Assembly: GCF_000004825.1 (NCBI RefSeq)
Contig: NW_008805090.1
Span: 744,001-808,000 of the forward strand
Direction of reading: 5' to 3'
Origin: Heterostelium album PN500
Lineage: Eukaryota > Evosea > Eumycetozoa > Acytosteliales > Acytosteliaceae
DNA length: 64,000 nt
The notes below the pieces were generated by a model. The model was not told where the DNA came from and made no database searches. It worked only from the letters and a program-made list of their open reading frames with translations. Shown here one piece after another: positions 23,019-34,632 of the stretch. Every line of letters starts with the position of its first letter. Position 1 is the stretch's first letter. A program made the translations under genes and the position numbers.

Positions 23019-25376
23019 ATGATTGCAATCTTTGTATTGATTATGGTTGCAGTGGCAATCGGAACAACCAAATTAATTCATAGATATATTTCCTTAAAAA
23101 AGACACCTCTGTAAGTTAGTTAATTTATCATTATCATTCACTTAATTCATATATATATATATTAACTTTTGTATCATTTTAGGTATGTATTAATAATGTC
23201 ATGGATAGGATGGTTTATGTGTTTTGGTATCGTTTGTTTAGTACCAATAGATGTATTAGCTGTATGTATTCGATATTATCTATCTTTAGAGAGATTCTAT
23301 CAAATCAAATCAAATACAATCGATAAATATTGACTTTAACAAATGACCGCAATGATAATATCAATCATTATCTATTTAAAATATGTATATTTATAGACAC
23401 AATATAGAGATTGTTTAGAATCGAAAGGAGTTAATCAATGTGAACGTGCACCATGGTCATATGTTTCAAGCGATGTTTTATATTATTTCTATCAGACATT
23501 CTATTTTGGTACATTGTTATTGACGTGGTTGGTCTATCCATTTTTGGGATCGTTGGTGTTGGCAGGTGACTTTAAACTGACAGAAAGAATACAGCGATCG
23601 ATTCGTGAGAATGTATATCTCTATCTCATTTTCGTTGTCATTGGATTCATCATTATGATATGGCTGCTGGCAGTGAAGCATCTCGTTTGGTCAAGCATGG
23701 TCGGTTATGCAATGGCCGCTGCCAACACTTGGGGTATCATCTTGGTAATCATCTTGATGGGTTACGGACTGGTCGAGACACCGAGAAGTCTGTGGAACAA
23801 TGCGAATCGCCAGTTGGTACTGAGACACCTGCAGTTCAAAGTCAGCTCGCTGCAGCACCAGAAGAAGAAGGCGAGCGACGAGTTGTTCGCCACGATGAAG
23901 CAAGTGAAGAAGGTGGCAGAAAAGACGAGAAAGTACGATCCCTACGAGAAGTACGTACAGATCATCATTGAGCAGTGTCCACCAGAGTTGTACTCGACCA
24001 TTCAGTTTGGCGAGGGTACCGGTGAGATTACCTATTCCACACTGGTGGCGCTGAACAGCCGTTTAAAGTCGGCGGTACAAGACGCCAATCGATCGGAATC
24101 GCTCTACAACCAGTGCGTAGAAGAGGCCTATGCTCTCGAGGACATCTTGGCGAGTGGCGCCAGTCTCGATCGAACGATCCACTGGAGTTTCAAAGATGCG
24201 CGAACCGGTCGTTTCGCAGCGCAACTCGATCGCGCCGAATGGATTTGGTTCACCTATCTCGAGGTGCCAGTGTTCCGTCTTGTTGCACTGCTCTTTGCCA
24301 TATGCTCAGTCATCTTGGTGTGGTCAGAGATCTCCGTTGCAATCAAGAGCACCGACGTCTCCATCCTCTCCAACATCGTTTTGCACTCTGATGTCAACAA
24401 TCTCGGCATCCAAATCGTCCTATTCTTCCCACTGGGTTATGCGGCACTCGTAACCTACTCTACACTTTTCAAAATCAGAATTTTCAATTACTATCGTCTC
24501 ATCTCTGGACAACATTCAGATTCCAATTCAATATTATTTAGTGCAGCGTAAGTAATCAATCGATCGATCGACTAGTGTTTTCTAATTTACTAAACAACGT
24601 TCATTGGATTGATTTGGTTGATCTGATTAATTATAGTTATCTTTGCAGATTGGCAGCACCTCTATGTTATAATTTCATTACATTTATTAAAACAAAGACA
24701 ACATTCACAGATGTTATGGGTGAGTCAAACTTTGTTCCATTTTTAGGACAATACTTTTATATCTATTTCCCAATCGTCATTACAGTTGTAGTGTTGGCAA
24801 CTGCATTCAATCTTTACTCTAGACTGATGAACTGTCTCAACATTACCAGATTCAGATTCGACAATGATTTTTCACATGAGAATATAGATGAAGGAAAGAT
24901 GATACTTGAACATGGTAAGAAAAAAATATTAGAAGATTTAGATTTAGATATAAACTAATATATTTGTTATTGTTGATAAAATCTATATAGAAAAGAGAAG
25001 AAGAGAAGTAGCTAAAAAGACAGCTGCAATCGATAGATCAAATCCATGGTCAAATACAGCATCGTCCAGTAGCAACAGTAGATTCAGTTCAAACAATGAC
25101 AAACGTTATACTCTACTTAGAAATACTCTTGACGATGAATTCAATGACGATATTGAATCGGGTACACTCGATACCTACAACGGTAAGAGTGGCGGTAACG
25201 CACTAGGACAGAGCACAGGCAGTGCAAACAACACTCCATCGACACAATCACCACAACAAAGCGAATCTCGATTGAAATCATCATTCAACGGATTTCCAAG
25301 TATGAGCACGATTTTCGGAAGAAACGATCGTGATAAACTTATAAGAAATAACAATAATAATAATAATAAATTTTAA
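23019..25376 (+). CDS. LMBR1-family membrane protein (LMBD2-like)
   Basis: Five exons (23019-23110, 23183-23261, 23397-24547, 24637-24914, 24991-25376), 661 residues. The N-terminus is a membrane anchor (MIAIFVLIMVAVAIG), followed by MSWIGWFMCFGIVCLVPIDV and three or four more hydrophobic segments, then YGLVETPRSLW, a signature of LMBR1/LMBD2 proteins. A cytosolic coiled-coil loop (residues ~195-330) separates the N-terminal from the C-terminal membrane segments, as in the family (about nine in total). SYLCRLAAPLCYNF decides the acceptor of exon 4: AG at 24636 retains the conserved LCRL, while AG 12 bases later would remove it. The C-terminal tail is Ser/Asn/Gln-rich. LMBD proteins act as membrane receptors or scaffolds; LMBD2 is linked to GPCR signalling. 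Ligand unknown here. Confidence 0.9.
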
Positions 25377-25491
25377 TAGTATATAATTATTTAATTTAAT
25401 TTTAGATCAAAAAACAAATAACTTTGTATTATTTATTCTCTTCTCTCTCTTTTTATTTTGAAGTTTGTTTTGTTTTGTTTTGTTTTTCAAT

Positions 25492-26170
25492 TTATTCAGC
25501 ATATCCAGGAACTTTTAATTCTTTTCTAAATGCTTTAATCATTTCTTGTTTTTCTCTGTCTGATACCAATGATGTATCTACTCCTTTGATTTTAATTTGC
25601 TCATCACCTAACAAATCGATATTATATTAGTTTTTAAATGAACTATTGTTTTAATCTTAGTAATCGATTTTGGTTTTAATTACCATTGTTGTTTGTATAG
25701 GAAACAGTTACACCATTCGATGATTTGGATGCACTGAAACTATAGTTATGCTTGCTGATTGGATGTACATTGTAGGTAGTTTCACAAATACCATCTTGAC
25801 ATGTTGTAACTACACTTGTTAGTTCTTCTGTATCAGGTAGTTGATTGTTGTTGTTGTTTGTATTTTGAGTTGAGCTTGAAGATCTATGATATTCTGTATG
25901 TGAACTAACTGTTTTACGTGTTGAGGATGAAGATGATGATGAATAACTATACGATGAAGAAGATGAAGATGAAGAATGGTGATGATGTACATTTTGTTGT
26001 TGTTGTTGTTGTTGTTTTGGAATATCTACATTATTATTATTGTTGTTGTTAATATCAACATTTATATTATCATGACGTGGATTACGATGAAGATTATGAT
26101 TATAAGAAGATGAAATGGTTACCACTAGCAACAATAGTAACACCGATAGCAATATGTTTAATTTTTTCAT
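25492..26170 (-). CDS. Small secreted Ser/His/Gln-rich protein
   Basis: Two exons on the minus strand (26170-25684, 25607-25492), 200 residues. MKKLNILLSVLLLLLVVTISSS is a clear signal peptide. The middle is low-complexity: Asn, Gln and His runs and two poly-Ser blocks with tyrosines. The C-terminal ~85 residues are more ordinary (LTSVVTTCQDGICETTYNVHP) and hold the only two cysteines, likely one disulphide. The end (EQIKIKGVDTSLVSDREKQE with KELKVPGYAE) is conserved-looking. No family recognised. It is probably secreted or in the secretory pathway. Confidence 0.75.
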
Positions 26171-26848
26171 ATCTGATTTCTCATAGTTTTGTGAAAATAA
26201 ATATGGTTAACAATATTGGTTTTTTTAAATTTTTTGAAAAAATTATTAATGAATGTGTTTAAATTGATGTTTTTGATGACTCATCACAAACTAGTTATTT
26301 TTTATACTTATACTTATTTTTATATATATTTAAAATTTGGTGGAGGAGATTGATTTCATTTTTTCCTTTTGAATGATGGGAAAAGTTATTCAGATATTTG
26401 TTATTGAGAGAAATTTAATTTAAAAGTTAAATTATAAATATTTAATTTATATAAAATTCGAGATGTTGGACTGAATTCTTTATCTAACTACCTATTAACT
26501 TAATTTTGTCAAATAATAAAATTTAATCTACGTACAAAATTATTTGATCTTTTATTTTATAATTTTATTAAATGATTGGATAGTAATGAACTCTTATTAG
26601 TCCTTATTTATAATTTAATCATGGATAATTATAAATAAATTGGTAATTTTTTACATTAATTTGATAGATTTGTTGAATACTATAATTTAAAAAATTCAAA
26701 CTTTCAATCTTAAGAGAAATGTCTTTTAATACAAAAAAAATACTAAATAGTTTGTTAAAAAAAATCAAAGGATAAGTTCCTTAATTATAAATGGAAAATA
26801 ATAAATTTTTAATATTTATTAAATTATGTTAAATTCAATTTGATTTCT
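26171..26848. other. Intergenic AT-rich spacer
   Basis: About 680 bases between two minus-strand genes, holding the promoter of the upstream secreted-protein gene at its left side. Almost pure A/T; no frame or RNA recognised. Confidence 0.6.
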
Positions 26849-27270
26849 TTACATATTAGGGTCTGCACAATAGGCACAACTTGTTGGAGTTTGTGGTACC
26901 AGGATTTTACCTTGTCTTTGACAGAATTCGGCGGTTGGGGCCCAGAGACATTGGATTGGAGTACCAGAGGTTGGGTCGGCACAATATCCACATGATGTTC
27001 TGGTTTGTGGTACCAAGACTTTACCTTGACTGGCACAAAACTCTTCGGTTGGCAACCAAAAACAATAGATTTGAGTGTCTGGATCCTTGCAGTATGCACA
27101 TTCAGTTCTGGTTTGTGGTACTAAAACTTTACCTTGTCTTTGACAGAATTCGGCGGATGGTGCCCATATAACATTCGAGCTCGGAGCCTACCACCATCTA
27201 CCTTATCGGAAACACCAAAGGCCAAAGCTAAAAAGCATGATAACATTAAAATTACTAATGAGATTTTCAT
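26849..27270 (-). CDS. Secreted Cys-rich three-repeat protein, frame interrupted
   Basis: Read on the minus strand from ATG at 27270: MKISLVILMLSCFLALAFG is a signal peptide ending in VSDK. The body, in another frame, has three tandem ~38-residue units of the form (P-S/T-A/E)-EFC-xx-QGK-V/I-LVPQT-x-T-x-C-x-YC-x-DP, each with three cysteines (nine in all); it stops at 26849. The two frames join only if 14 bases, GTAGATGGTGGTAG (27198-27211), are removed. They begin GT and end AG but are far too short for a normal intron, so a frameshift, sequence error or broken gene is more likely. The repeat has no name that I know; small secreted Cys-rich proteins are common in dictyostelid spore coat and matrix. 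Confidence 0.6.
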
Positions 27271-28001
27271 TATATATAAATTATAATAATAATTTTTTTT
27301 TTGAAATAGTTAATTTATTTTATTATTTGAAGAGAAGAGAAGATGAATGATACAAATGTTGACTCAAAAGAAGTTAATTTATATATTTGGTAATTCTACT
27401 ATCTTAATAAAGTCTCATAAATTTACTAAAAAATGTACAACAACAATAATTCAATCTAATAATTAATTTATTTGATTTTATTTTTAATTTTATTAAATTA
27501 CATAGAATGAAATTGATTGGTACCGATTCTCATTTTATTGTTCAACATAACTGTCTATTTTTTTTTAAATTTTTATTTGAATTTTTTTATTTTTTTCTTG
27601 GGGGTGCCAACAACACACCCCTCAATTTTTTTTTTTTTTTTGTATTTTTAATATTTCTTTTTTTTATTTTTTTAAAAATAATATTTTTGAATGTAATAAA
27701 TAAAATTCAAATAAATTCTAAATATTTTTATTATTAAACTTAAAATAAATCAAACAAGAATTTATTTAAATTTTCTGAACAAATAAAAAAAACCGTGAAG
27801 GAAAAATCTAATATTCGTTGTAAAATCTCTCAATTTAATTTAAATTCGACATTGAACTGTTTTTAATTTCCATATTTGGAAATAGGTACCCAAATGATGT
27901 CTGATTTTTTCTTTAAATTAGAAGACTTCGTACTCCTTATAGATAAAAAAGAAGATGAAAACATAAATTATAATAAACCGTATAACAATCTTAATAATTA
28001 A
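27271..28001. other. Intergenic AT-rich spacer
   Basis: About 730 bases with no gene. T runs at ~27560 and 27625; a short less AT-rich piece (GGGGGTGCCAACAACACACCC, 27600-27620) stands out but has no second copy that I could find. Confidence 0.5.
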
Positions 28002-28343
28002 CTAACAAAAGTTGATAAATTTTAGAATATTCTCTTTCCAATTCCAAACAATCTTTGTTTTTTTTGATATAAAGTATCGTTGATTTAATTTTCTATCAAT
28101 CTTTATTAAATCATTATAACTATTATAACAAATAATATATATATTTTTATTATTCATAACATACTTATTTAAATGTATATCATTAAATTTAAAGAGATAA
28201 ATCTCTAAAGATCTTATTAAATTTTTTAAACCCTTTATTTCATCAACCCATCTCATAAAGCTAGTATTCCAACTAAATTTTGGATTATCGTCTAACGTAT
28301 ATATTTCGATATCAACCACATCATTTGATCTAATTTTAACCAT
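28002..28343 (-). CDS. Hypothetical small protein
   Basis: A single open frame with a true ATG start, 113 residues: MVKIRSNDVVDIEIYTLDD... ending in WKENILKFINFC. Composition is that of a folded protein (mixed hydrophobic and charged, Trp in three places) and not of the usual low-complexity shadow frames. No family is recognised and no intron signals are needed. It may be an intact small gene or an N- or C-terminal remnant of a larger one. Its start lies 270 bases from the divergently transcribed next gene. Confidence 0.4.
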   Translation of the reverse strand: MVKIRSNDVVDIEIYTLDDNPKFSWNTSFMRWVDEIKGLKNLIRSLEIYLFKFNDIHLNKYVMNNKNIYIICYNSYNDLIKIDRKLNQRYFISKKTKIVWNWKENILKFINFC

Positions 28344-28616
28344 TCACCCACAAGATATTTTTTGTACTACTCTACAATTTTTTTTTTGTACAAAGTCCAT
28401 TCTTCAAGTAGAATATTCCTTATTCTAAATAAATTCATATTATTATTGTCATTCATAATATTCTTACTTAAAAACTATTTATATATATATTTATTTCATT
28501 CACGTATAGATTATATTATCTATTTACTTATTCTATTATATCTATTTATTAATTAATATCTTTATATAAAGTTTTTTTGTTTCTTATATATTTAAAAAAC
28601 AAAACACCACATTAGT

Positions 28617-31111
28617 ATGGAAATTTTTCAAAAAAATTTAAAAGAATTGGTATTATCAAAAAATATCAATGACAATCCCTTTGAAGAAGACAACTACGAT
28701 TACCACTCGATTGTTGGTGATGTAGTTGTTAGCTATTCAATGTCGGAGGAGCAAATCGAAAAACAGAAGAAGGTTAGAGAGAATTGGCTACAGTGTTACA
28801 ATATTTACAATGATAAGTCTATCAGTGTCGATATGAGAATTGAAAAAATCAAATCGATTTTGTCGGATTTTGAATTTTCACAATGTAAACTTTCTCATTT
28901 CTCTCTACTTGGAAACCATTTCGAAATGCCTGTCGATCTTACATACAACATTCCTGATATTCAATACAAACTTCATCTGATTGGAATAGGTCACCTAAGA
29001 GAATTCCTAGAGTCAATCATTAACTCGAGAATAATAAAGATCCCACAAATCCAGAGAATCAAGAAATATGATAGAAGTGGTAAAGTAGCTAGCGCATTAC
29101 AATCTAGTTTAGACAATCATGTAAATATAAAAAAATAATAATTCAAACAATGGTTAGAAACTAACTTTTTCAATCTTTATAGGTTTATTACAATATGTAT
29201 TTTAATGAGAATTGTTTATTCCAAAGCGATGGTTACCAAGATCCAGAATCAAAAGTAAAATATGAAACTTTTTTGTATAAAGTAGACAAGGAAACCAATA
29301 TCAAGACAATAGTAAAGTTATTTGTACCGAAAAGGAATCTGTCCGAATCATTTTCTTTCATGTACTTTGAAGGAAATGACAAATATTCACCATATAAACG
29401 ATTTGAATATATTTCTTTTGATATGGCAGAATGTATCAATAAATTTAATAATAAGTAAGTTTAAATTAATATTGATTCTCTAAAAGAAAACTAACATTTC
29501 AAAAACAAAAATAGATTCTACGAGCTGACGGGAAAAGAGTATCCTCAGAAAGATCCTTTCTTACCTACAGATGGGTTCTTTGGTCAGCTACCATGTAACA
29601 AAGCCCCTACAATTAGAATTCCCAAACTATCAAAAATATTATTTGGTGCACTTAGACAAAATATTTTAATGTAAGTTTGATTTAATAATATCCATTAAAA
29701 AATTCTAACAAAACAAATTATTTTATAGATCACCAGAAAAAATAGATTCATATATTGATAAACTACCTGATAGTCTTTTGGAAGAGTTCATTTTTGACTG
29801 TTTAAATGATAATACACCCAATGGTTTTGATTCCCTATCAATTGTTTTATCGAAAATTAGAAATAGATCAATCAAGAAACCATCAGATTTCCAAATTATC
29901 AACTCTGCAATTGAACACGATCATTGGTTTGCTTTTAGTTTTGAAAAGGAAATATCCCAGAGTATATTCGTACCAACCTACAACAACTCTTTCAAAATGA
30001 ATGTTTATGACAACTATGATAAGTTTATATTAAAAGAATGGAAACCAATATCAGATGTAAGTAGAAATTCTAGTTTTCTAAATATATCTGAAATTTCTAA
30101 CAATATTTATGTTTTTATAGAATGACTATATTTTTGAAATCCCAAATAAATTGGATTTGGGGTCACCTTCGATAGTAACCAAGGATGAATTCAAGCAGAA
30201 TTTCAAGATTTACTCAAAGGATGTAATCAATGATGATTTCGATTGGAGTAATACAGTGGTTGCTGGATCAACTTTAACTGCCTGCTTAACAGGTGACATG
30301 GAGAAACATGAGAGTGGTGACATTAATGTTTTCTTCTATGGAATTGATAGAGTCGAGATAACTTCAAAGATATTGAAATACTACTCAAGTTTACCGATTC
30401 ACTCTAAACCAACCATTGTACACAATTTCAAAAACATAATATCAATCTGTTGTCACTATCCATATAGAAATATTACATTCCAATTAGAGTAAGTTATAAA
30501 TCTTTTTATCATACCAAAAATCTAAAGAATATTTTATACTAATTTATTTATTACATTTTTGAAACTATAGACCATATATTAGTATCGAACATATTCTTGT
30601 AACATGTGATATTAATAGTTGTACTTTTGCCTATGATGGAACGGAAGTCTATGGATTGTATAGGTCGATGGAAGCAATGAACTTTAGAGCGAATGTGGTT
30701 TCTCAGTATCTTTGGATGATTCACGGTGACATTCATTTCCAGAATCGTATGGTTAAATACTTTGAGAGAGGATTCTCTGTGATTTCACCAGAATACGATT
30801 TCTTCATTGATAATGAGGATTTCCATCCACACTTCTCCAATACCGGTCTTACTTTGCTGGCATCCGGTGCAAGAGATCAGAACATCTACGATTTCTTGAA
30901 GAACCCATTCGCCAATGTACCGTACGGACCGGATTTTAACAAAGAAAATCTAGAAAAGAAACTATCGCAAGACAACCGATTCAACTTGGTTCCACACTAT
31001 GACCTCGGTGCAGTTTGTTGCGATTCTCAAATCAAGAGAAAATTCACATCAATGTCATCAAATGTTGGTTCATTCATAAATATTGGACCAAGATATGATT
31101 CTTTATTGTAA
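28617..31111 (+). CDS. Protein with nucleotidyltransferase-like signature
   Basis: Six exons (28617-29120, 29183-29454, 29515-29670, 29729-30056, 30121-30488, 30571-31111) in continuous frame give 722 residues. No signal peptide or membrane segment. A G-S motif followed by an acidic pair, VVAGSTLTACL ... ESGDINVFFYGI (residues 466-494), resembles the GG/GS-x(9-17)-DhD hallmark of nucleotidyltransferase folds. I recall the same segment, usually with SDID, in many dictyostelid and other protist proteins that carry ankyrin-like repeats. Here the second acidic residue is Asn489, so activity may be lost. The C-terminal part (FRANVVSQYLWMIHG, GLTLLASGARDQNIYDFLK) is a typical follow-on block. The first ~300 residues are unassigned. 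Function unknown. Confidence 0.72.
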
Positions 31112-31170
31112 ATTTAAATAAATAACAATTTTGTACATATATATAAACAACATAATTATACAGAGGAGTA

Positions 31171-31231
<61 letters not shown>

Positions 31232-31234
31232 TAT
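31171..31234. repeat. (TTA)n microsatellite
   Basis: About 20 uninterrupted TTA/ATT trinucleotides between the converging ends of two genes; it ends at the stop codon of the CH-domain gene. Likely polymorphic in length. Confidence 0.85.
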
Positions 31235-32268
31235 CAGTTTATTTTGATTCTTGGTATAGAAGGTAAAATGCTATCATTGATAAAGTCTCGTAGCTGAGTG
31301 TTTAGATCGAATAGAAATTGTTTGATGTTTGCAATTGAAAATATATTGAGTGTTGGTGTGATGATGTTGGTTTTGATGGTTGAAGGTGGATGCTTCGCAA
31401 TGAAATTCGATAGCTTTATAAAGGTAGTCCGACTCATTTTGATACCGAAACCTAGTGCTACACATATAAAGAATGGTGCTAAAATATATTTTCTCGTGCC
31501 GATGATGCAATCTAAAATATAACCATTCAATCCTTTCTTTGGTATTATACATTGATCTTCACTATTATTATTATTGTTATTAGATGATGATTGATCATAC
31601 ATATCTTGTTGTTGTTGTGAATGATTATTATTATTGCTATTGTTATTATTATCATTATCAACTTGATAATATGGATAGAAATAAGATATTCCGCCGTTGG
31701 CATTGTAATAGTAATCTGTGCCTGTTGTACTTCGATTCAAGTTAGCACCACCTCCCACACCATTGTAATAGTTCATATTATACAAGTCATTCTTTATATA
31801 GTCTTGAAAGTAATCAAACAATGCCAAGAGGCAATTGAGTACCTGCTGAAGATCGGCACTCTCCAACAAGTCATTAGGATGAAACAACTGATCTTCAGGT
31901 ACATATAATCTATATAGATAACAATAAGCAAATGAATGAATGAATGAAACAAAGCTGATTATTAATTAACTAATAACTATTTACCTGCATTTCTTTAAGA
32001 ACAATTGTATATTTTCGATTTGTTTAAACTTTGGTAATGGTTCGAAATCACTAAAGTGAATGTAGTCGGCGGGCTGATGAAAGGTGTTCATAATTCGACA
32101 GAGAATTCTGCCATCGCGTAACGCTGGATACAGACTATCATTGTCGAGATTGATTCTCAATATAAATTCGATCAACTGTTTCACAGAGAGTTGTTTGTGT
32201 TGTTGTTCGAACTGCTGTTGATAGAGTCTCTGTTGTTTCTCTGCTATTAATCTACTACTTTCACTCAT
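31234..32268 (-). CDS. Calponin-homology domain protein with C-terminal hydrophobic segment
   Basis: Two exons on the minus strand (32268-31985, 31909-31234), 319 residues; the ATG at 32268 (MSESSRLIAEKQ) is chosen because the frame upstream has only non-ATG codons. Residues ~28-127 form a CH domain of the calponin/SM22 kind: SVKQLIEFIL, LRDGRILCRIMN, FKQIENIQLFLKKCR, VPEDQLFHPNDLLE, LQQVLNCLLALF. Single CH domains of this type usually bind actin regulators or microtubules rather than actin itself. A Gly/Asn/Gln-rich linker follows. Near residues 235-252 is a hydrophobic stretch (YILAPFFICVALGFGIKM) that could span a membrane, which is rare for this family. The end is amphipathic. The partner is unknown. 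Confidence 0.82.
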
Positions 32269-33205
32269 CTCATAATAATATTTATTCAAATTATTCTAAT
32301 TATTCTAATCTAATTATTTTCTACTATAACAATACTTCAATTCTACCATCAAATTAAAAATAACACTGAACTGATCAAGATCATAAAAAAAAATAACAAA
32401 AAATGCATTGCAAATATTTTTTTTTCTTCATTAATATCCATGTTTTTTTTTTTTTCAATCCTTTTTTATATTTTCTTCCCTGATTTGGGTAACTCTAAAT
32501 AAATGATTGTTAGAAACAGAAAAAATTTTAACCTTTACAACTTTAAAGTTCAATCAAAATCAGTTAAATTCTTTTATAATTCGTTTCATAAAAACCTCTT
32601 TAGTATTAATTGTCTAAACTCTTCAATCAACTTTTATATTTTACTATTCTATATACTATATTAGCTTTATCCCTTACGCTAATATAGTATTATATATATT
32701 GATAGTTGTTGTAAACCTTCTTTCTTTACAAACATCAACCATGATAAAATTATTTATCCAAAATAGGTAGATTTACAGATTTTAAACTACGAATAATATT
32801 CAAGATAAAATGTTTTACCCCACTCAAATAAAATACAAACTCTTTGTATTTTATTACTAACTATATTGTAAGAATGGTCGAGTGATGATTGAAAAACTAT
32901 ATATTAACACCCACCACCACTAGAATCATCACACGAACAACTAATAAAACAATAAATAAAATACTCCTAAACTTCCAAACCAATGAAGATTTTTATGGTT
33001 AAAACTATATTCAAGCGAATAACATTCTTTTTATCTATAAATGTATTTAATAATGATAATATTAAAATTAAAGTTATAATAATATAATTTAGTTATAGTT
33101 TTTATTTTATTATTTCTATTACTATTTATTTCTTAAAATCTTTTTTATATTTTATAATTTGTTATTATTATTATTTAAAAAAATTAAAAGAAACCAATTA
33201 GAAAA
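32269..33205. other. Divergent intergenic region
   Basis: About 940 bases between the CH-domain gene (minus) and the methyltransferase gene (plus). AT-rich with T runs near 32420 and 32445. A short near-inverted repeat, TATACTATATTAGC ... GCTAATATAGTATTATA at 32650-32695, could form a hairpin. The last 150 bases are T-rich promoter-like DNA. No gene recognised. Confidence 0.55.
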
Positions 33206-34252
33206 ATGGATACAATTGAATTAGTAAATTCAACATTACCATCACATTTGAAAATGACACCGGAAGGAATCCTAATGAGAACGGCATCTTCTTATTTGGT
33301 GACATGCGCGTTGTATAGTGTGATTAAATTAGAGATCTACAAGGAATTTGATGAAGGACCGAGATCTATTTTCGAGATTGCTCAAGAGAGAAAAATAAAT
33401 CCGGATTTCCTTCAGAGAACGATGAGAGCGCTCGCTTCACAAGGTATTTTCAAGATGGTGTCGAAAGATGGCAACGACGGAATGTATGACCACACCGAGG
33501 CGTCGCGTCTTCTCGAAGATCCAAATGGAATAATCGGACTTGTCGAATTCATGACCTGTCCAATGGTGTTCTCAGGATTCAAGAACCTCTCCGATACCAT
33601 CACGATGGGTGCGCCTCAGGGACCGTCGCCAGTCGGTTCCTACTCGATGCTGAATCTCGTTCCCAAGGTGCGCGAGATCATGGCGATGTACAACAAATCG
33701 GTGGCGATCGGCCGTAAGATGTCTACCAACGTGTTTGTAGACGACTTTGATTTGTCACGCTATGAAATCAAGACATTCGTGGAGTTGGGCGGTGACGGTG
33801 GACATCTCACAAAGCGACTACTCGAGAAATATCCATCGATTGAATATGGAGTCAATGTTGACAACGCTTCGAATCTGACAAAAGCGACTACCGCCAGATA
33901 CAGAGAGGAATCTGGTGATTGGACGAAATCTTTTAAGACCACCGAACAATGTTATTTCTCTTGTTTCCAGATGCACGAACTTGATGATTCTGTCATTATG
34001 AAACTACTCACCAACATTGCCAGCAAATTGAAATCCACCAGAAATAAGTTCTTCTTGGTCGAACCTTACATATCTGAAAGCAACGAAATGAGTTTTGGAG
34101 CGGTACTCGATCTCAACATGATGCACTGTATCAGAAACGGCAAGCTTAGAACCGATAGCGAGTGGAAGCAACTCATTGAGAAAGCAAATTTAAAGATTGA
34201 ATCAAGATCATATCATCCAAATCAAGTAGGAGTTATCGTTATATCAAAATAA
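33206..34252 (+). CDS. SAM-dependent O-methyltransferase (plant-type small-molecule family)
   Basis: Single exon, 348 residues. The N-terminal part (residues ~20-100) is the dimerisation/winged-helix domain of O-methyltransferases (YLVTCALYSVIKLEIYKEF, FLQRTMRALASQGIF). The SAM-binding motif I is FVELGGDGGHL at ~191-201. FQMHELDD places a histidine at residue 257 where the family has the catalytic base (in plants LHDW-DE). NGKLRTDSEWKQLIEKANLK is the usual closing motif. Dictyostelids have a dozen or more such enzymes; one, DmtA, makes the stalk-cell morphogen DIF-1 by methylating its precursor. This could be a paralogue acting on a polyketide-derived phenol; the substrate cannot be read from sequence. 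Confidence 0.88.
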   Translation: MDTIELVNSTLPSHLKMTPEGILMRTASSYLVTCALYSVIKLEIYKEFDEGPRSIFEIAQERKINPDFLQRTMRALASQGIFKMVSKDGNDGMYDHTEASRLLEDPNGIIGLVEFMTCPMVFSGFKNLSDTITMGAPQGPSPVGSYSMLNLVPKVREIMAMYNKSVAIGRKMSTNVFVDDFDLSRYEIKTFVELGGDGGHLTKRLLEKYPSIEYGVNVDNASNLTKATTARYREESGDWTKSFKTTEQCYFSCFQMHELDDSVIMKLLTNIASKLKSTRNKFFLVEPYISESNEMSFGAVLDLNMMHCIRNGKLRTDSEWKQLIEKANLKIESRSYHPNQVGVIVISK

Positions 34253-34632
34253 CTAAATAATCAAACTAACTAAATAAATAGCAAATTAAATGAATATACA
34301 AATTATAATTAAGTGACTCGCAAGCTAAGCTAGAGTATAAACTACTACTAGTTTATTAATTGTTTTATTATTATAATACAATACATTTATTATTGTTGTT
34401 TGTTTTGTTATTACTTGTTTAAAGTAAAAAGAAGAAAAAGAAAAAGAAAAAAAGAAAATAAACTCTTTTTTTTGTTTGATTTTTTTGGTAAAAGGAAATT
34501 TGATTTGTATTAATTACACATTATATTATTTACTTTTGTATTTTTTTTTTTTTTTTTTTTTTGTTTTATATTGTTCTAACTATTCTAAAAACCGACTACA
34601 CTACTACTTCTACTGATAGAAGATGCTACAAT
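34253..34632. other. Spacer between converging genes
   Basis: About 380 bases with purine-rich A/G run at 34425-34460, a 20-base T run at ~34542-34562, and AATAAA-like motifs usable by both flanking genes. No gene. Confidence 0.6.

Noticed and set aside
27507-27737. Phe-rich frame at 27.5 kb
   Set aside because: Translation of T homopolymers; no folded-protein composition.
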